DNA of 64,000 nucleotides from Diacronema lutheri (Eukaryota > Haptophyta > Pavlovophyceae > Pavlovales > Pavlovaceae): positions 496,001 to 560,000 of the forward strand of contig JAGTXO010000009.1 of assembly GCA_019448385.1 (NCBI GenBank). The letters are read 5' to 3'. The notes under the pieces were generated by a model, which searched no databases, was not told the origin of the DNA, and saw nothing but the letters and a program-made list of their open reading frames with translations. This document shows, one piece after another, positions 49,741-63,376 of this stretch. The first letter of the stretch is position 1; each line of letters opens with the position of its first letter. The translations under genes and the position numbers were made by a program.

Positions 49741-50210
49741 CCGCCCCAGAGATGATGCGCCTTGCCAAAAGGGCGCGAAATTCAGATGGCGCCTCTTTCA
49801 AAATGTGAGTGAAAAATCGACGGCGAAAGGCAAGAAACTCAAGAAATTAAATTAGGAAAGGCTCGACGCCGATCGGCGTCGCCGCGCTGGTCTCGCAGAC
49901 GTTGTGCGAGATCGCCGTCCTTGGTGATGGTGCGCCTCACGCGCTCGCCCTTCTCGCGCAGCGCGTTTGAAGCGACGCGATCCGGCGGCGGCGGTCCAGT
50001 GGACGGCCGTCGGCGTTGGCGCGCCGGGTGCCACCGACGTCTCCTTGGCCGCGATTGCACAGTGTGCGATTCTCTTGCGTGTTGCGAACTGTAGGCACAA
50101 TCAAGCGGCGCACGCGACACGCGCATGGCAGCGTTGCGCCTTGCGCCGTCGCCACTCCGCTCCGCACGCTGCCCCTCACACGCACAGCGAATGGGCGGCA
50201 CGCTTTGTTG
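49741..50210. other. Intergenic, no confident gene
   Basis: 470 bp upstream of the small membrane protein and downstream of the coiled-coil gene. The part 49790-49860 is A-rich (GTGAAAAATCG, AAACTCAAGAAATTAAATTAGG), unusual for the window, and may be promoter. Short ORFs on both strands look compositional. Confidence 0.4.
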
Positions 50211-53200
50211 TCACGCATGCACGTCCTCGCTACCCGCAGACATGCGCACGTGCCGCCTGTGCTCAGGGGCCTCAGCCGCGTCGAGCTCTGGCGCGAAACC
50301 GTCCAAGCCGTCGCGCGCAACTGGCACGCGCCCGCCGGCGCGCGCGCTGCTCTGCGCGCTGCCGAGCGGATGCGCGCACGTGTCGGCGTCAGCCCAGCTC
50401 GCTGCCGCGGCGCGCGCGCCATGCGGTGCGCCGCGCGCGCGCTGCACGCCCGGCTCGTTCAAGCGGTATGGCGTCCATGCGGGTTCTGGTGCGCAGGTCC
50501 AGCCCTCCGCCGGTGAGTGCGCAAGCAGGCTGCCGCCTCCGCCCGCCGCACGTTGCCCGCTGGCAGCCGTGCGCGCCGCTTCGCCACCGGATGAGCCGCG
50601 CAGCGACGGTTGCGGACTCTGGCCGAGCCACCCGCCGCTCACGCCGGTGCTGCCGCCGGCGCTCCGCCCGCTTGCCGGCGAGTCGCGCAGCATCGCGCTG
50701 CGCGCCCCCATCGTCGCCGCCGTCCGTCGCGCGACCAGGCCGTCGCCGCCCGGCGCGATGCCGAGCGCGCTCACCGCCGGCGAGCCGCGCAGCATGCCCG
50801 TGCGCGCGGGCGCGGGCGCCCAGCTCGCGTGGCCGGCGGCCCGGGGGCTGATTCCGCCGTCGCCGGCCGCGCGCGCCGAGCGCTCAAGGCTCGAGACCAC
50901 GCTCGCGAGCTCGGCGACCTCACCCCCCCAAAGCGCGCGCTCGCTCGCGGCTGCGAGGGCGTTGCGCTCGCGCTCGAGCGCGGCGCGCTGCAGCGACGCC
51001 TGCAGCTCGCGCAGCTTGGCCTTAAGGCCGCTGCTCTCGCTCGCAGCCTCAGCGGCCTCGTGCCGTGAGCTCGCGAGCGCTCGTCGCTCTGCGTCCAGCG
51101 TGCGCGCCGCTGCGCCGATTTTGGCGCGCTCGCGGCTGCTCGCTGCGGCGTCGGCCGCGTGCGCGCGCTCGGTGGCAGCAATGCGCATGTCCGCGCTCTG
51201 CAGCTCGGCTGGCCGAGGAGGCAAGGCGGGCGTGCGCGCCAATGAGGCGGTGCGCGCAGCAAGGCCGGGGGCGGGTGTCGGCGTGAGCGCGTGTCACGCG
51301 ACACATGCGGTTTGACGAATCACGGACCAACGCGCGCGATGCGTGGCGGCTGTTGTGCAGCATGCAAAGCGTGACGGCCTGGGGCGGGATTGGACGGCTG
51401 CCTGGCGCGCGCGCGCTGGCGCGCACCTCTGAGCAAGCGCGCACTGAGCGCGCCGGCAAACTTTTCGCGCGCGCTGTCGAGCAGCGCGTTCTGCTGCTGC
51501 GCGCTCTGCGCGAGGCGAGGGCCGAGGGCGAGGGCGCGTATGCGAGAGCGAGGCGAACGCGTGAGGGCACGGGCATGCCATGGGTTGGGCTAGCGCGCGG
51601 GCGTGCGCACGGCGCGGCCGCACGGCGCGCTAGGGGTTGCCGCGCGCCACGCGCCGCGCGCTGCGCGCGCACCGCCTCGTTCGCCGCCGCCCTCGCCTCC
51701 TCCAGCGCGCTCGCCGCGCCCACAGCCGCGGCCTCCGCGCCGCGCGCGCGCCGCTCCCACTCAAGCGCGCTCGCCTCCGCGCGCGCGGCGCGCTCGCGCT
51801 CGACGTGCGCGTCGCGCTCGACGGCGCGCAGCTCGGCCGCGAGCAGCCGGCGCGGCACAACCGCCGATGCCGCCGCGTCCAAGTGCCGAGCCGCCTCCGC
51901 CTCCGCCTGCTGCAGCTCAACGCTGAGCACGGCGACGACGATCGCGCTGCCCTCCTCGCGCGCGTCCTGCGCCGCATGGGCGAGCGCCAGCGCGACGAGC
52001 GCAGCCGATCCGTCGGCTTGCTCAGCGAGCGCACCGACGAACGCGTCGAGCACGCTCACGTCGCCCTCGTCGAGCGCCGCGCTCGCCTCCGCCGCAGCCG
52101 ACGCGGCGGCCGCGACGCGCAGCATCGCCGCGCCGACCGGCCCGGCGGCACGCGCGCGCTCGCGCGCGTGCGCACTGGCAGGGCTCGAACGATGGCGGAA
52201 CGCGCGGCTGGCGGGCATGCGGGTCTCGGGCGGCGATGCGGAGCGCACGACACCCATCGACGGCGCGTGCGAGGAGCTCAACGCCGTGAGCGCGCTTCTG
52301 CCGTCCCCCCGGCTGTCGCGTACGCCGCGCCGCGCGGCGCCGGTCGAGGCGACGGCGCCGCCGCCATTGCCGCAGGCTGCCGCTGCGGCTCGACCGCCGC
52401 CATCGCCGTCACGCACGCGGCCGGGCGCCAGCGCGGCGTACGCGTCCGCCGAGTCTCGGCAGTACGACGCGCCGCCGTCGGCCGCCTGGAGCGCGCCGCC
52501 GCGCTGCGCGGCCGCGCCCACGCTGCTGCTGCGCTCACCGGCCGTGCCCGCGCCGCGCGCGCTCGCCGCGGCACGCCGCGCGAGCGCGAGCGTGCTCGCC
52601 GCCGCCGCCTCCTCCGCCTGCGCGAGCGCGAGCGGTACGGCGCATACATCGGCCAGCGCATCGCTCAGCCCGTGCGCCGCCGCGGACAGCGCGCGCACGG
52701 TGTGCGCGAGCTGTGCGGCGTGCTCCGTCTCGGCCTGCGCGACCGCCTCGCGCGCCTCGAGCCCCGCGCCGCGCGCCTGTTCCGCGTCCGCGCGCTCCCG
52801 CTCTGCGAGCTCGCGCGCGCGCTCCAAGGCAATCGTCGCCTCGCCCGCCGCCTCGCCCGCCGCTGCGCGCAGCGCGGCCGTGTCGGCGGCGGCGTCGCCA
52901 AGGGCGTCGCGCACGGCGGCTGACAGCGCGCCGAGTGACGCCTCGACGCCGTCGCACAGCGCGACGAGCGAGCGGCCGCCGCGTGCGCGCGGGGGCGGCG
53001 CGCCCGGGGCGCGCGCGCGCGCGCCGCGCGCCGACGCGAGCGCGCGCTCGGTCGAGGGTGACGAAGTGCGCGCACGCGCCATTCGGCCGCCGGCGGTCGA
53101 GCGCGCGTCGGCGCGCGCCCACTGCGCGCGCGCGTCCGCGTCGGCCTCGCCGTCCGAGCGGCCCTCGGCGCTCGACGACGGGGACGCCGCCAAGCCGCCG

Positions 53201-55107
53201 CCGCCGTCGGCATCGGCGACGCCCGTCAGCGCGGCGCGCAGCTCGCCGACGGCTGCGGCAAGCTCGCGCGACTCACGCCGCGCGCTCGCGCCGTCGCGCG
53301 CCGCGCGCTCCGACGCCGCGGCGAACTCGAGCTGCGCCGCGCCGTGCGCCGCGTCCGACTCGCGCGCGCGCGCGCTCATCTGCGCGATCGCGACCTGTGC
53401 GCCAAGCGCGTCAGACGCTGCCGCTGTCTGCACGTCTTCAATAGCAGCGCGTGCCCACGCGAGCGTGTGCTCGAGCTCGACAGAGAGCCCGCCGAACGCG
53501 CGCACGCCCTCCTCGTCCGCCTCGGCGAGCGACTGCCGCAGCGCCGCCTCGCGCGCGCCGCTCGCGGACTCCGCCTTGGCGAGCGCGGCCGCCGCGCGCC
53601 GGCCGGCCGCGCGCACGGCCCGGAGTTCGGCCTCGCGCGCGCCGAGAAGATCGCGCAGAGCGCGCGCGGCGCCACGGCCGACCTCCGCTTCCGTCTCCGC
53701 GCCGGCCAAATCGACGGCCAGCGCCGCGACCGTCGCGCGCGCACCATGGCGCATCCGCGCGATCACGGATTGCCCAGCCACCGCGGTCGCGCGCGCGGCC
53801 GCGCGCGCGCCATTCGCGCCGACGAGCGCGGCGGTCGCCTCAGCGAGCGCGTGCGCGTTGCGCTCGCGCTCGCGCTCCGCCTCGTCCGCCACCGCCTCGA
53901 GCTGCGCGACAAGCTGCGCGATCACGCCGTCGCGCTCAGCGAGCGCGTCCGCAGCCTCGACGCCGCGCGCGTCCGCGGCGCCGAGCGCCGCGCGCGCCTC
54001 GGCGCGCGCCGCATCAGTCTCGGCCCGCGCCGCGGCGAGCGCGCGTTCGGCCGCGTCGGCGCGCGCCTCGGCCTCGTGCAAAGCGTGCGCCTTGTCCGGC
54101 GCCTCTGCGCGGTCGACGAGCGCCGCGCTTGCCGCGCTCTCGGCGGCGCGCGCGCGCTGCGCCTCGTCCGCGTGCGCGGCCTCTGCTGCGAGCCGCGCGG
54201 CGCGCTCGGCGTCGCGCGCGGCGCGCGCGTCGTCGAGCTCGCGCTCGAGGCGCGCAATGTCATTCTCGGATGCCGCCTCCACCGCCGCCACCTTGGCAAG
54301 CGCCGCGCCGCTCGCATTCGACGGCGAGCCGAGCGCAACGCTGCCCGCAGCGCGCGCGCGCAGCCCAGCATCGGGCGCTACGCCGCGAGCGTCGGCGCTG
54401 CTGCCGCGGTCGACGGACGGCGATGCGGTGCGTTCGACGGGCCAGCCGAGATCGCGGGTCTCGCCGACCTGCGGCGTGGGCGAGCCGAAGGGCGGGAGCG
54501 GCAACGGCGCGAAGCGCGGCTCGCTCGGCGGCTGTAGCACGGCCGGCGCCGCGCCGCGCGCACGCGCGTCCGCGTCGGCCGCGGCCGCGCGCAGGCCGCG
54601 CCACGCGCCGGTGGCGCACGTGTGCGGCGCGTGTGCCGCTGTCATAGACACGCCCGCGCCCGTCGGTGCCGCCGCGCCGCGCGCCGCGAGCGCGTCTCGC
54701 GCCGCCGCCTCGCGCGCGCGAGACGCGGCCGTCGGCAGCGCGAGCTGGAGCAGCGAGCGCGATGGCGGCGTCGGCAGGGTGGCGGCTGCGTGCGCCGAAC
54801 TGGAGGCGAGCGATGGATCCATTACTGAGCCTGGCACGCGCGTCGGCGGCGTCGGCCGCCGCGGCTGCCGATGCGCGAGCGAGCTCGCCGACGCCGACCG
54901 CGCGACGGCTGCGGCGCTCGCGCCCGTGTCGCTCAGCGACACATCGCGCGCGGGCGGCGGGCTCACGCCACGCAATCGGCGGCGTTCCGTTTCGCTCTCG
55001 ACGGCCTCCGCGAGCGCGGCCCGCACATCCTCGGGCCGTAGGTTGTCCGTACGGAGGAACGCGTCGAACTTGGCCCACGGCGCCACCGTATCGAGCACAG
55101 CCGCCAT
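50211..55107 (-). CDS. Large Ala-rich coiled-coil protein, unknown
   Basis: Exons 55107-51673, 51505-51427 and 51208-50211 give 1503 residues, with phase kept at both joins (GCG|GTGCGC...CAG|AGC and CAGAG|GTGCGC...CCAG|CC). The N-terminal 45 residues are a small helical segment (VLDTVAPWAKFDAFLRTDNL, RPEDVRAALAEAVESETERR); then about 220 residues of Ser/Pro/Ala-rich linker, and long coiled coils (ENDIARLERELDDARAARDA onward) to about residue 700, resuming around 750 and in exons 2-3. The C-terminal 250 residues are disordered with SP and RGSP motifs that could be kinase targets. It could be a centrosomal, flagellar or cytoskeletal scaffold; no family is assignable. ATG at 55107 chosen; the frame extends five codons upstream to a TTG. 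Confidence 0.75.
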
Positions 55108-55396
55108 CGCGCGGCGATTCAAATGGTTGGTGCCTTGGTGGCTCCCAGCTTGGGGACTCGGGGCGGCGAACGGCCTGATGGCCGAGCAGCTCGCAGCCCG
55201 GGGAGGGTCTGCCCAGGGGCCGACCGACTCCCCTCCCCCCGAGGTGCGCTCGCTGCGTCCTCTGCGCCGTAGGTGTCTTTCCCCTGTCGTCAGTCACTGA
55301 GCGCGTGGGCGGGTGGTGGCGGAAAAGTGGACGAGCAGGGAGGGGGTCGGCAGCCCCTCGCCGGCCCCCGCACGATGTCGTCAATCTGTTTGTTTA

Positions 55397-56579
55397 TCAC
55401 CTGCACCGCACTTCCATCATGATGGGCAGATGGTCGGACGGCCATGCGCCTCGTCCGCCCGCGCCGCCCGTCTGCACGACGCGCGCGCTCTCGACCGTAA
55501 GGCCGGCGCCGACAAATGCGTGGTCGATCGTGCGATCGGCGCTCTCGCGGTGAAACGGCTTGTAGCTGAACCACTTAGACGCGCGCGCCGGATCGGCCAT
55601 CTCGGCGGCGGGTAGCGCGGGCGTCGCGCCTCGGTAGAGCGGCGAGATTGGACTCTCAGCCTCGCCGTACAGCTGTGCCTCGCCCGCGTCGAGGTGGCGA
55701 GCGGCGGGCACGCCGGGCGGAAGCGCGTTCAGGTCGCCGGCGAGGAGCCATCGGCCGTCGCGCACTTGCGCGCCGAGCTCGGCGAGCACGCGCACCTGCT
55801 CGACGAGCGTCCCGTCCGCATTCGAGAAGGCCGAGAGGTGCGTGTTGAAGACGCTGAGCGGTGGCTGGCCATCCGCGCATCGCAGCGCGACGGCGAGCAC
55901 GGCGCGGCGCAGATTGAAGAGGCGGCGGTGCAGCGGCTCGCGCAGCAGCGGAAGCGGCACACGGCTCGCGCTGTCGAGCGCGAAGCGCGAAAAGACCGAC
56001 AGGTGCATGTTCACGCGACCGATGTGCTGGTGGCGCGGGTGCGGCACCCACGGGACGCGCCAGTACCACGCGGAGCAGTGCGAGGCATAGCGGCCGCCGA
56101 GCGCGTCAAGAAGCGCGGCATGCTCGTCAATGAACCCCGTGCGCAGCGACTGTCGGTCAACCTCCTGCAGCAGCACCAGGTCCGGGTCCTCCGCCGCGAT
56201 CGCCTCCGCCACGCGCGCGAGCGTGCTTCGGACGGTCTGCCGGCGCGGTGACGCCGCCGAGACGGCGCGTCCGCCGTCGTAGAAAAAGTGCTCGGTGGTG
56301 CCGGCGCAATACTTCGACGGACGGGGACACGGGGCATGCAGGCACGGGCCGCGGCGGGCGCCTCAGCGCGCGCGCGCGCTCCGCGAGGCCAGGCGCGCGG
56401 CCTGCGGTGCGGCCAGCCACCTGCACATTCCACGAAAGGACGCGAAGCGGCTTGGCCGGGTCGTACACTCGCGTATCTTTGCCGTTTACCACGCGCACCG
56501 CGCGCCGGCCCGCGACCGCCGCGCCTGCTGTGTGCGCCACCGCGATCGCGACGCAACAGCGCGCGACCCACGACATCAT
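55397..56579 (-). CDS. Endonuclease/exonuclease/phosphatase (EEP) superfamily protein, probably secreted or membrane-anchored
   Basis: Exons 56579-56421 and 56311-55397 join in phase (AATGTGCAG|GTGGCT...GAAG|TAT) to give 357 residues. An N-terminal hydrophobic leader (CCVAIAVAHTAGAAVAG) predicts export to the ER. EEP signatures in order: LRVLSWNVQ (Asn ligand), LVLLQEVD (catalytic Glu), FNTHLSAF, LAGDLNALP (Asp and Asn) and SDHLPIMMEV (the final Asp-His). These residues bind the metal ion and cleave phosphodiesters or phosphate esters. Candidates include neutral sphingomyelinase-like, inositol-phosphatase-like or nuclease activity; sequence alone does not decide. Downstream of and divergent from bL9, with 75 bp between ATGs. 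Confidence 0.83.
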
Positions 56580-56654
56580 TGCGCTTTTGAAAAGTGAGCT
56601 CGTGCTCAAAAACTCCGGCTGCCGTCCCCGGACGTGCAGACGCCACCACGTGCA

Positions 56655-57372
56655 ATGAAGGCCATTCTCGCCCTCTCGTTGGCGGTGGGCGCGAGCGCGT
56701 GGACGGTGCAGCCGGTGGGGAGGTGCGCGCGCGGCAGCGGCGCTCGCGGCGGATCATTTGTAGGAGCACGCTGGCGATCGCGCTTGTGCGGCCCTTCCAA
56801 ACGTCGTGCGCCACCCGCTGCGGCGCCGCACGCCGCGCAGGCCAGCGAGCCGCGCATCGAGCTCGCGCGCCTCATCGATCGAGATGAAGCGGAAGCTTAA
56901 GGAGAACACGGTGCGGCAGGTGATCCTCATCACAGATATGAAGAACCTGGGCAAGCAGGGTGAGATCGTGACGGTCAAGAAGGCCTACTTCCGCAACTAC
57001 TTGCAGCCTTACAAATTTGCGGACGAGGCCACGCCCGAGCTGCTCGCAAAGGCGGAGGCGGAGCGCGAGGTGCGAGCGGCGGAGGACGCGGCGCGCCTTG
57101 CGAGCTGCAAGGATCAGGCTGCGACCATCGACGCCGTCTGCGCCGGCGGTGCGCTCACGGTGGTGCGGAAGGCGGGCCCCGATGGCAAGCTGTTTGGCAG
57201 CGTGACGGCGGCCGAGGTCGCCGAGATGGTCGCGGATCGGTCGGGCGTGCCGGTCGACAAGAAGATGGTTGACCTGCCTACGATCGGTGCGGCGGGCAGC
57301 TACGTTGCCGCCATCAAGCTCCACCCCAAGGTGGAGACGAGCGTGACGGTTGTCGTCGTCGCGCAGGAGTGA
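56655..57372 (+). CDS. rpl9: Plastid ribosomal protein bL9 with bipartite targeting leader
   Basis: Exons 56655-56722 and 56841-57372 (GGGGAG|GTGCGC...GCGCAG|GCC) give 199 residues in frame. Residues 1-16 are a signal peptide (MKAILALSLAVGASAW) and the next 30 are a Ser/Arg/Ala transit peptide (VGRPASRASSSRASSIE). The mature part is bL9: VRQVILITDMKNLGKQGEIV, KKAYFRNYLQPYKFADEAT, then the C-terminal domain with KLFGSVTAAEVAEMV and VDKKMVDLP. bL9 binds 23S rRNA near the L1 stalk in bacterial-type ribosomes. A signal plus transit peptide is what nuclear genes need to reach a plastid with extra membranes, so this gene is the best lineage clue in the window. Confidence 0.92.
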
Positions 57373-57521
57373 GCGCCACCTCCGCACAGCGCGCTGCCCG
57401 GGCGCGCGACGCGGAACTGATGCGGGCGGTAGGCGGGTGCTAGGCAGGCGGATGGAGAGGTCCTGGCACATGCGCCGGCTAGAAAAAGAGAAGGACCGCA
57501 GAGGGTGAGAGGGCGCGGACA

Positions 57522-60412
<2,891 letters not shown>

Positions 60413-60907
60413 CGCCGCCAGGAGCAACACGACCCCCGTGGCTCGCACTCGGTACGCCGGCGGCGGCGTGCGATCTCGGAAAACGGGGAAAGGGAAAACT
60501 CAGCGCCCGCTGTTTTTCAAAACGCATTGATCGCGTATCCCATACTCGTAAACGCCCCCGCCGCGTCCTTGCCGTCCTCGCCGTCTCCGCTGCCGGCGTG
60601 CACAGGGTCGACGCTCTCACTTCGGCCCGACGTTGCGCGCGCGCTCTCTTTCGCTCGCTCCGTTTGTCCAGCCTCGGCCCCGTGCACGCCCCCCTGCTGA
60701 CCCGCCTGTAAGCGTCGTTAGTATACTCGTAAACGTAAGCGCCGTTAGTATACTCGTAAACCATAAAACCTGTCGAACCGTGACTGACCCACTGTGACCG
60801 ACGACCCAACGGGGCGTTTGAGCGCGAATTTCTCCAGCACCACGTCGACGCCGGGCGTCGAGACCGGGCGGGCGGGCGGCGAGGTGGACGGCGCGGCCGG
60901 GCCCGCG
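60413..60907. other. Intergenic with dispersed-repeat copy and a 27-bp tandem
   Basis: Between the divergent malic enzyme and MFS starts. It holds a copy (about 60560-60725) of the repeat that also ends the 5S modules, followed by two 27-bp units (60709-60762) of TAAGCGTCGTTAGTATACTC plus GTAAACG. GC content drops at 60490-60550 and 60715-60785, where core promoters may lie. Confidence 0.6.
60560..60762 (+). repeat. Dispersed repeat copy with GTCGTTAGTA end motif
   Basis: GTCCTTGCCG...GGCGTGCACAGGGTC...CTGCTGACCCGCCTG matches the tail of the 5S module at 13640-13740 and the reverse copies at 19205-19330 and 19910-20023. The terminal motif matches the ends of the element at 11307-11791. Confidence 0.7.
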
Positions 60908-62418
60908 ATGCCCGAGGAAGAGACCACTCCGCTCACCCTTGATTCGCGTGAGGAGGTGGGCACGCTCGCGCGAGCGGCCGACGCTCCGACGGCGAGCCTG
61001 CTGCTCGACGCCGTGCCGCCGTTCGCGCGCTCGCCCTCGGCCAAGCTCGCGATCCTCGCATGCGCGTGCGCGATGGAGGCCACATGCTACACCCTCTGCG
61101 TCCCATTCATGACGACGCACCTCCACGACGCGTACGCCATCTCGATCGCGGATGCGGGCTTTGTATTTGTCGCGTACACGATCGGCTCGGTCTGCTCCAC
61201 GCCGCTCGTCGAGCGTGTGACGGAGGCGGTCGGGTGCTCGGGCGCGATCTGCGCCGGCGTGCTCGTCCTCGGGATCAGCCAGTGCGCCTTCCTCCTCGCA
61301 AGCGCGCTCTCCGCCCTCTTCGCTGCGCGTTTCGTCAGCGGGCTCGCGGCCGGCCTCGTCTGGTCGGCGGTCCTCACGTCGTGCCACCTCATGTCGCTGC
61401 GCGAGGGAAACATGGGCACGCTCTTCGGCACGGTGCTCTCCGCCGTGTCGATCGGCACGATGGTCGGTCCCGCGCTCGGCGGCGCGATGTACCGCCTCGG
61501 CGGCTGGAACTTGCCGTTCGCCACCTCCGCGGCCGCGTGCGTCGGCTTTGCGGCTGTCGTTGCGCTCCTGCTTCCTGAGGAAGGGCGCGTAGGCGGCGGC
61601 GGCAACGGCGGCGACGGCAGCGCGCGTGGCGCGCACACCGGCACGCACAAGGCGACGCTCAGCGACGACGGCGACGGCGTCGTCACCGGCGCGCGCGCCG
61701 CCGGCGGCGGTTGCCGCTCGATCGCATCCACCCGGCTTCTTGCCGTCCTCGCAATCGTGATGTGCGGCGCGATGACCTTCTCGTCGATCGATTCGGTGCT
61801 GCCGATCCACCTGCGCCGCGCGTACGACCATTCGACGCTGCAGACCGCCCTCCTCTTCTTCGTCATCTCGGTGTGGCCGCGGCGCACGCCGGGGCGCGCG
61901 CGGCGCGCGCCCGCGCGCATACGCACTGCGGCGGCGGCCGGCGCGCGCGGCGCGTGTGCGCGCGCGCCTCACGCCACGCGGCCGCGCGCGGCGCGCAGAT
62001 CTTCTACGGGCTGGCCGCGCCCTCGTTCGGCTCGCTCGCCGACCGCACGGGCAAGGCGCTGCACGTGAGCATGGCCGGGCTGTGCGGCCTCGCCGTGCTG
62101 CTCCCCCTCTTTGCGCTGCCGCTGCCCCATTGGGCGCTCTTCGTAGTCGCCGCGCTCTTCGGCACGAGCGCGACCGTGCAGCTCACGCCCGCGTCGACGC
62201 TGCTCGAGCAGGTCGCGGCGGACGTCGTCGGCGACCACCCGACGCTCACGTACGCCGTGTTTAACTGTGCGTACGTGTCCGGGATGGCGATCGGTCCGGG
62301 CGTGCTCGCGATGCTCACGGACGCGCTCACGTTCCAGGCGGCGGCGTTGTGCGTCTCTGCCGGCGCGCTCGCCGTCTCGACCGTCGCCGCGTGCCACCTG
62401 CGCGCGGGTGTCAGCTGA
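60908..62418 (+). CDS. Major facilitator superfamily transporter (SLC18/drug-H+ antiporter type)
   Basis: Exons 60908-61870 and 61999-62418 give 460 residues; the join ATCTCG|GTGTGG...GCGCAG|ATC keeps phase. About twelve hydrophobic helices are split by a Gly/Asp-rich central loop (VGGGGNGGDGSARGAHTG). MFS features: the helix 1 region YTLCVPFMTTHL, helix 4 RFVSGLAAGLVWSAVL, helix 5 GTMVGPALGGAMY (antiporter motif C, G-x8-G-x3-GPxxGG-like) and in the second half IFYGLAAPSFGSLADRTGK (motif A-like). The layout resembles vesicular amine/drug-proton antiporters; substrate unknown. The first ATG in the frame is at 60908; codons upstream start with GTG only. Confidence 0.82.
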
Positions 62419-62443
62419 GAAAATCTGGAAACACACACAAAAT

Positions 62444-63283
62444 CTAGCCCAACAATTTGCCTCGGCTCTCGCGGTCGTGCCGCTGCAACCGGCCGAGCGC
62501 AAGCGCGAGGAGCGCGCGGATCCGCCAGTTGCAGAAGCGCGTGCCGTTTGACGGCGCGGACACGCGACCCGTCGCGGCGGCGCGACGTGGCCCGTCCACG
62601 CGCGCATCCGAGAGGCGCACCAGCCGAGCGAGCGACGGCAGCGTGGTCCACCTCGTTTCCGCAACGTCCGCATCAAAGCGGAGCAAGCTGAGCACGCCGT
62701 CGGGCAGCCTGACACTCAGCAGCGCGGTCGCTTGCAAATCCATCTTGCGGCCGGCACCGCCCAGCCAGCCGCCGTCGGCCAAATAGTCGCAGCGGAAGAG
62801 CACGGGCATGCCGAGCAGCTCGACGCGGTGCGGCACCAGGGAGGCGGGCACGCCGAGCTCCTCGGTCAGCGCGCGCCGCGCCGTCTGCTTCCACGTCTCG
62901 CCCACCGTGCTGTGCTCGCCCACGAGCGACCAGGCGGACGGGCACGTCACGGTGCGCTCCGACCTGCGCATGAGCATTACGCGCCCACGCGCGTCGCGCA
63001 CGAACAGCCACACTCCGCGGTGGAGGAGCCCACGGCTGTGCGCCTCGCCGATCGGAACCGCGCGGCCAAGCGAGCGCAGCGCGTCGTCGCCAATCTCGCG
63101 CAGGTCGGGGAGGTCAGCAGCGTCGCCGAACGCCTTGATCGCTCGCGCGCGCGCGCCGAGCCGGAGCGCGTACAGCTCGACGGGCGGCTCGCTCGCCGCG
63201 TCGGCGGCGCGCGCACACAGGTGGAACGGCAGGATGAGTATCATGGCCGCGCCGCGCAGCACGGCTGCGCGGCGCGCTACCAT
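62444..63283 (-). CDS. Nudix-fold protein with N-terminal leader
   Basis: Intronless, 279 residues, ATG at 63283. A hydrophobic N-terminus (AAVLRGAAMILILPFHLCA) predicts a signal peptide or anchor. The Nudix region starts at GLLHRGVWLFVRDARGRVML and SAWSLVGEHSTVGE, with the Nudix-like helix TWKQTARRALTEELGV. The canonical box is Gx5Ex7REUxEExGU; here the R-E pair is R-A (RALTEEL), so one metal-binding Glu is replaced, while the EE pair remains. Activity on a nucleoside diphosphate derivative or isopentenyl-type substrate is possible but not certain. It converges on the MFS gene 25 bp away, and its start codon lies inside a 42-bp tandem duplication. Confidence 0.75.
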   Translation of the reverse strand: MVARRAAVLRGAAMILILPFHLCARAADAASEPPVELYALRLGARARAIKAFGDAADLPDLREIGDDALRSLGRAVPIGEAHSRGLLHRGVWLFVRDARGRVMLMRRSERTVTCPSAWSLVGEHSTVGETWKQTARRALTEELGVPASLVPHRVELLGMPVLFRCDYLADGGWLGGAGRKMDLQATALLSVRLPDGVLSLLRFDADVAETRWTTLPSLARLVRLSDARVDGPRRAAATGRVSAPSNGTRFCNWRIRALLALALGRLQRHDRESRGKLLG

Positions 63284-63357
63284 CCGCCGCTCCCGCTCAA
63301 GCGACGCGCGTCATTGCGCTACCATCCGCCGCTCCCGCTCAAGCGACGCGCGTCATT
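63274..63357. repeat. 42-bp tandem duplication across the Nudix start
   Basis: Two exact copies of a 42-bp unit beginning GCGCTACCATCCGCC. Each copy contains a CAT on the plus strand, so the minus strand has two candidate ATGs 42 bp apart in the same frame. Confidence 0.95.
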
Positions 63358-63376
63358 CCTGTGTGCGCCTCGCACG

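Noticed and set aside
49852-50201. Short minus-strand frame ending near 49850
   Set aside because: Two minus frames both give plausible short peptides; no length, motif or start supports either.
51305-55300. 1331-residue plus-strand frame
   Set aside because: Mirror of the coiled-coil gene; Ser/Ala/Arg-only composition with no start context or motifs.
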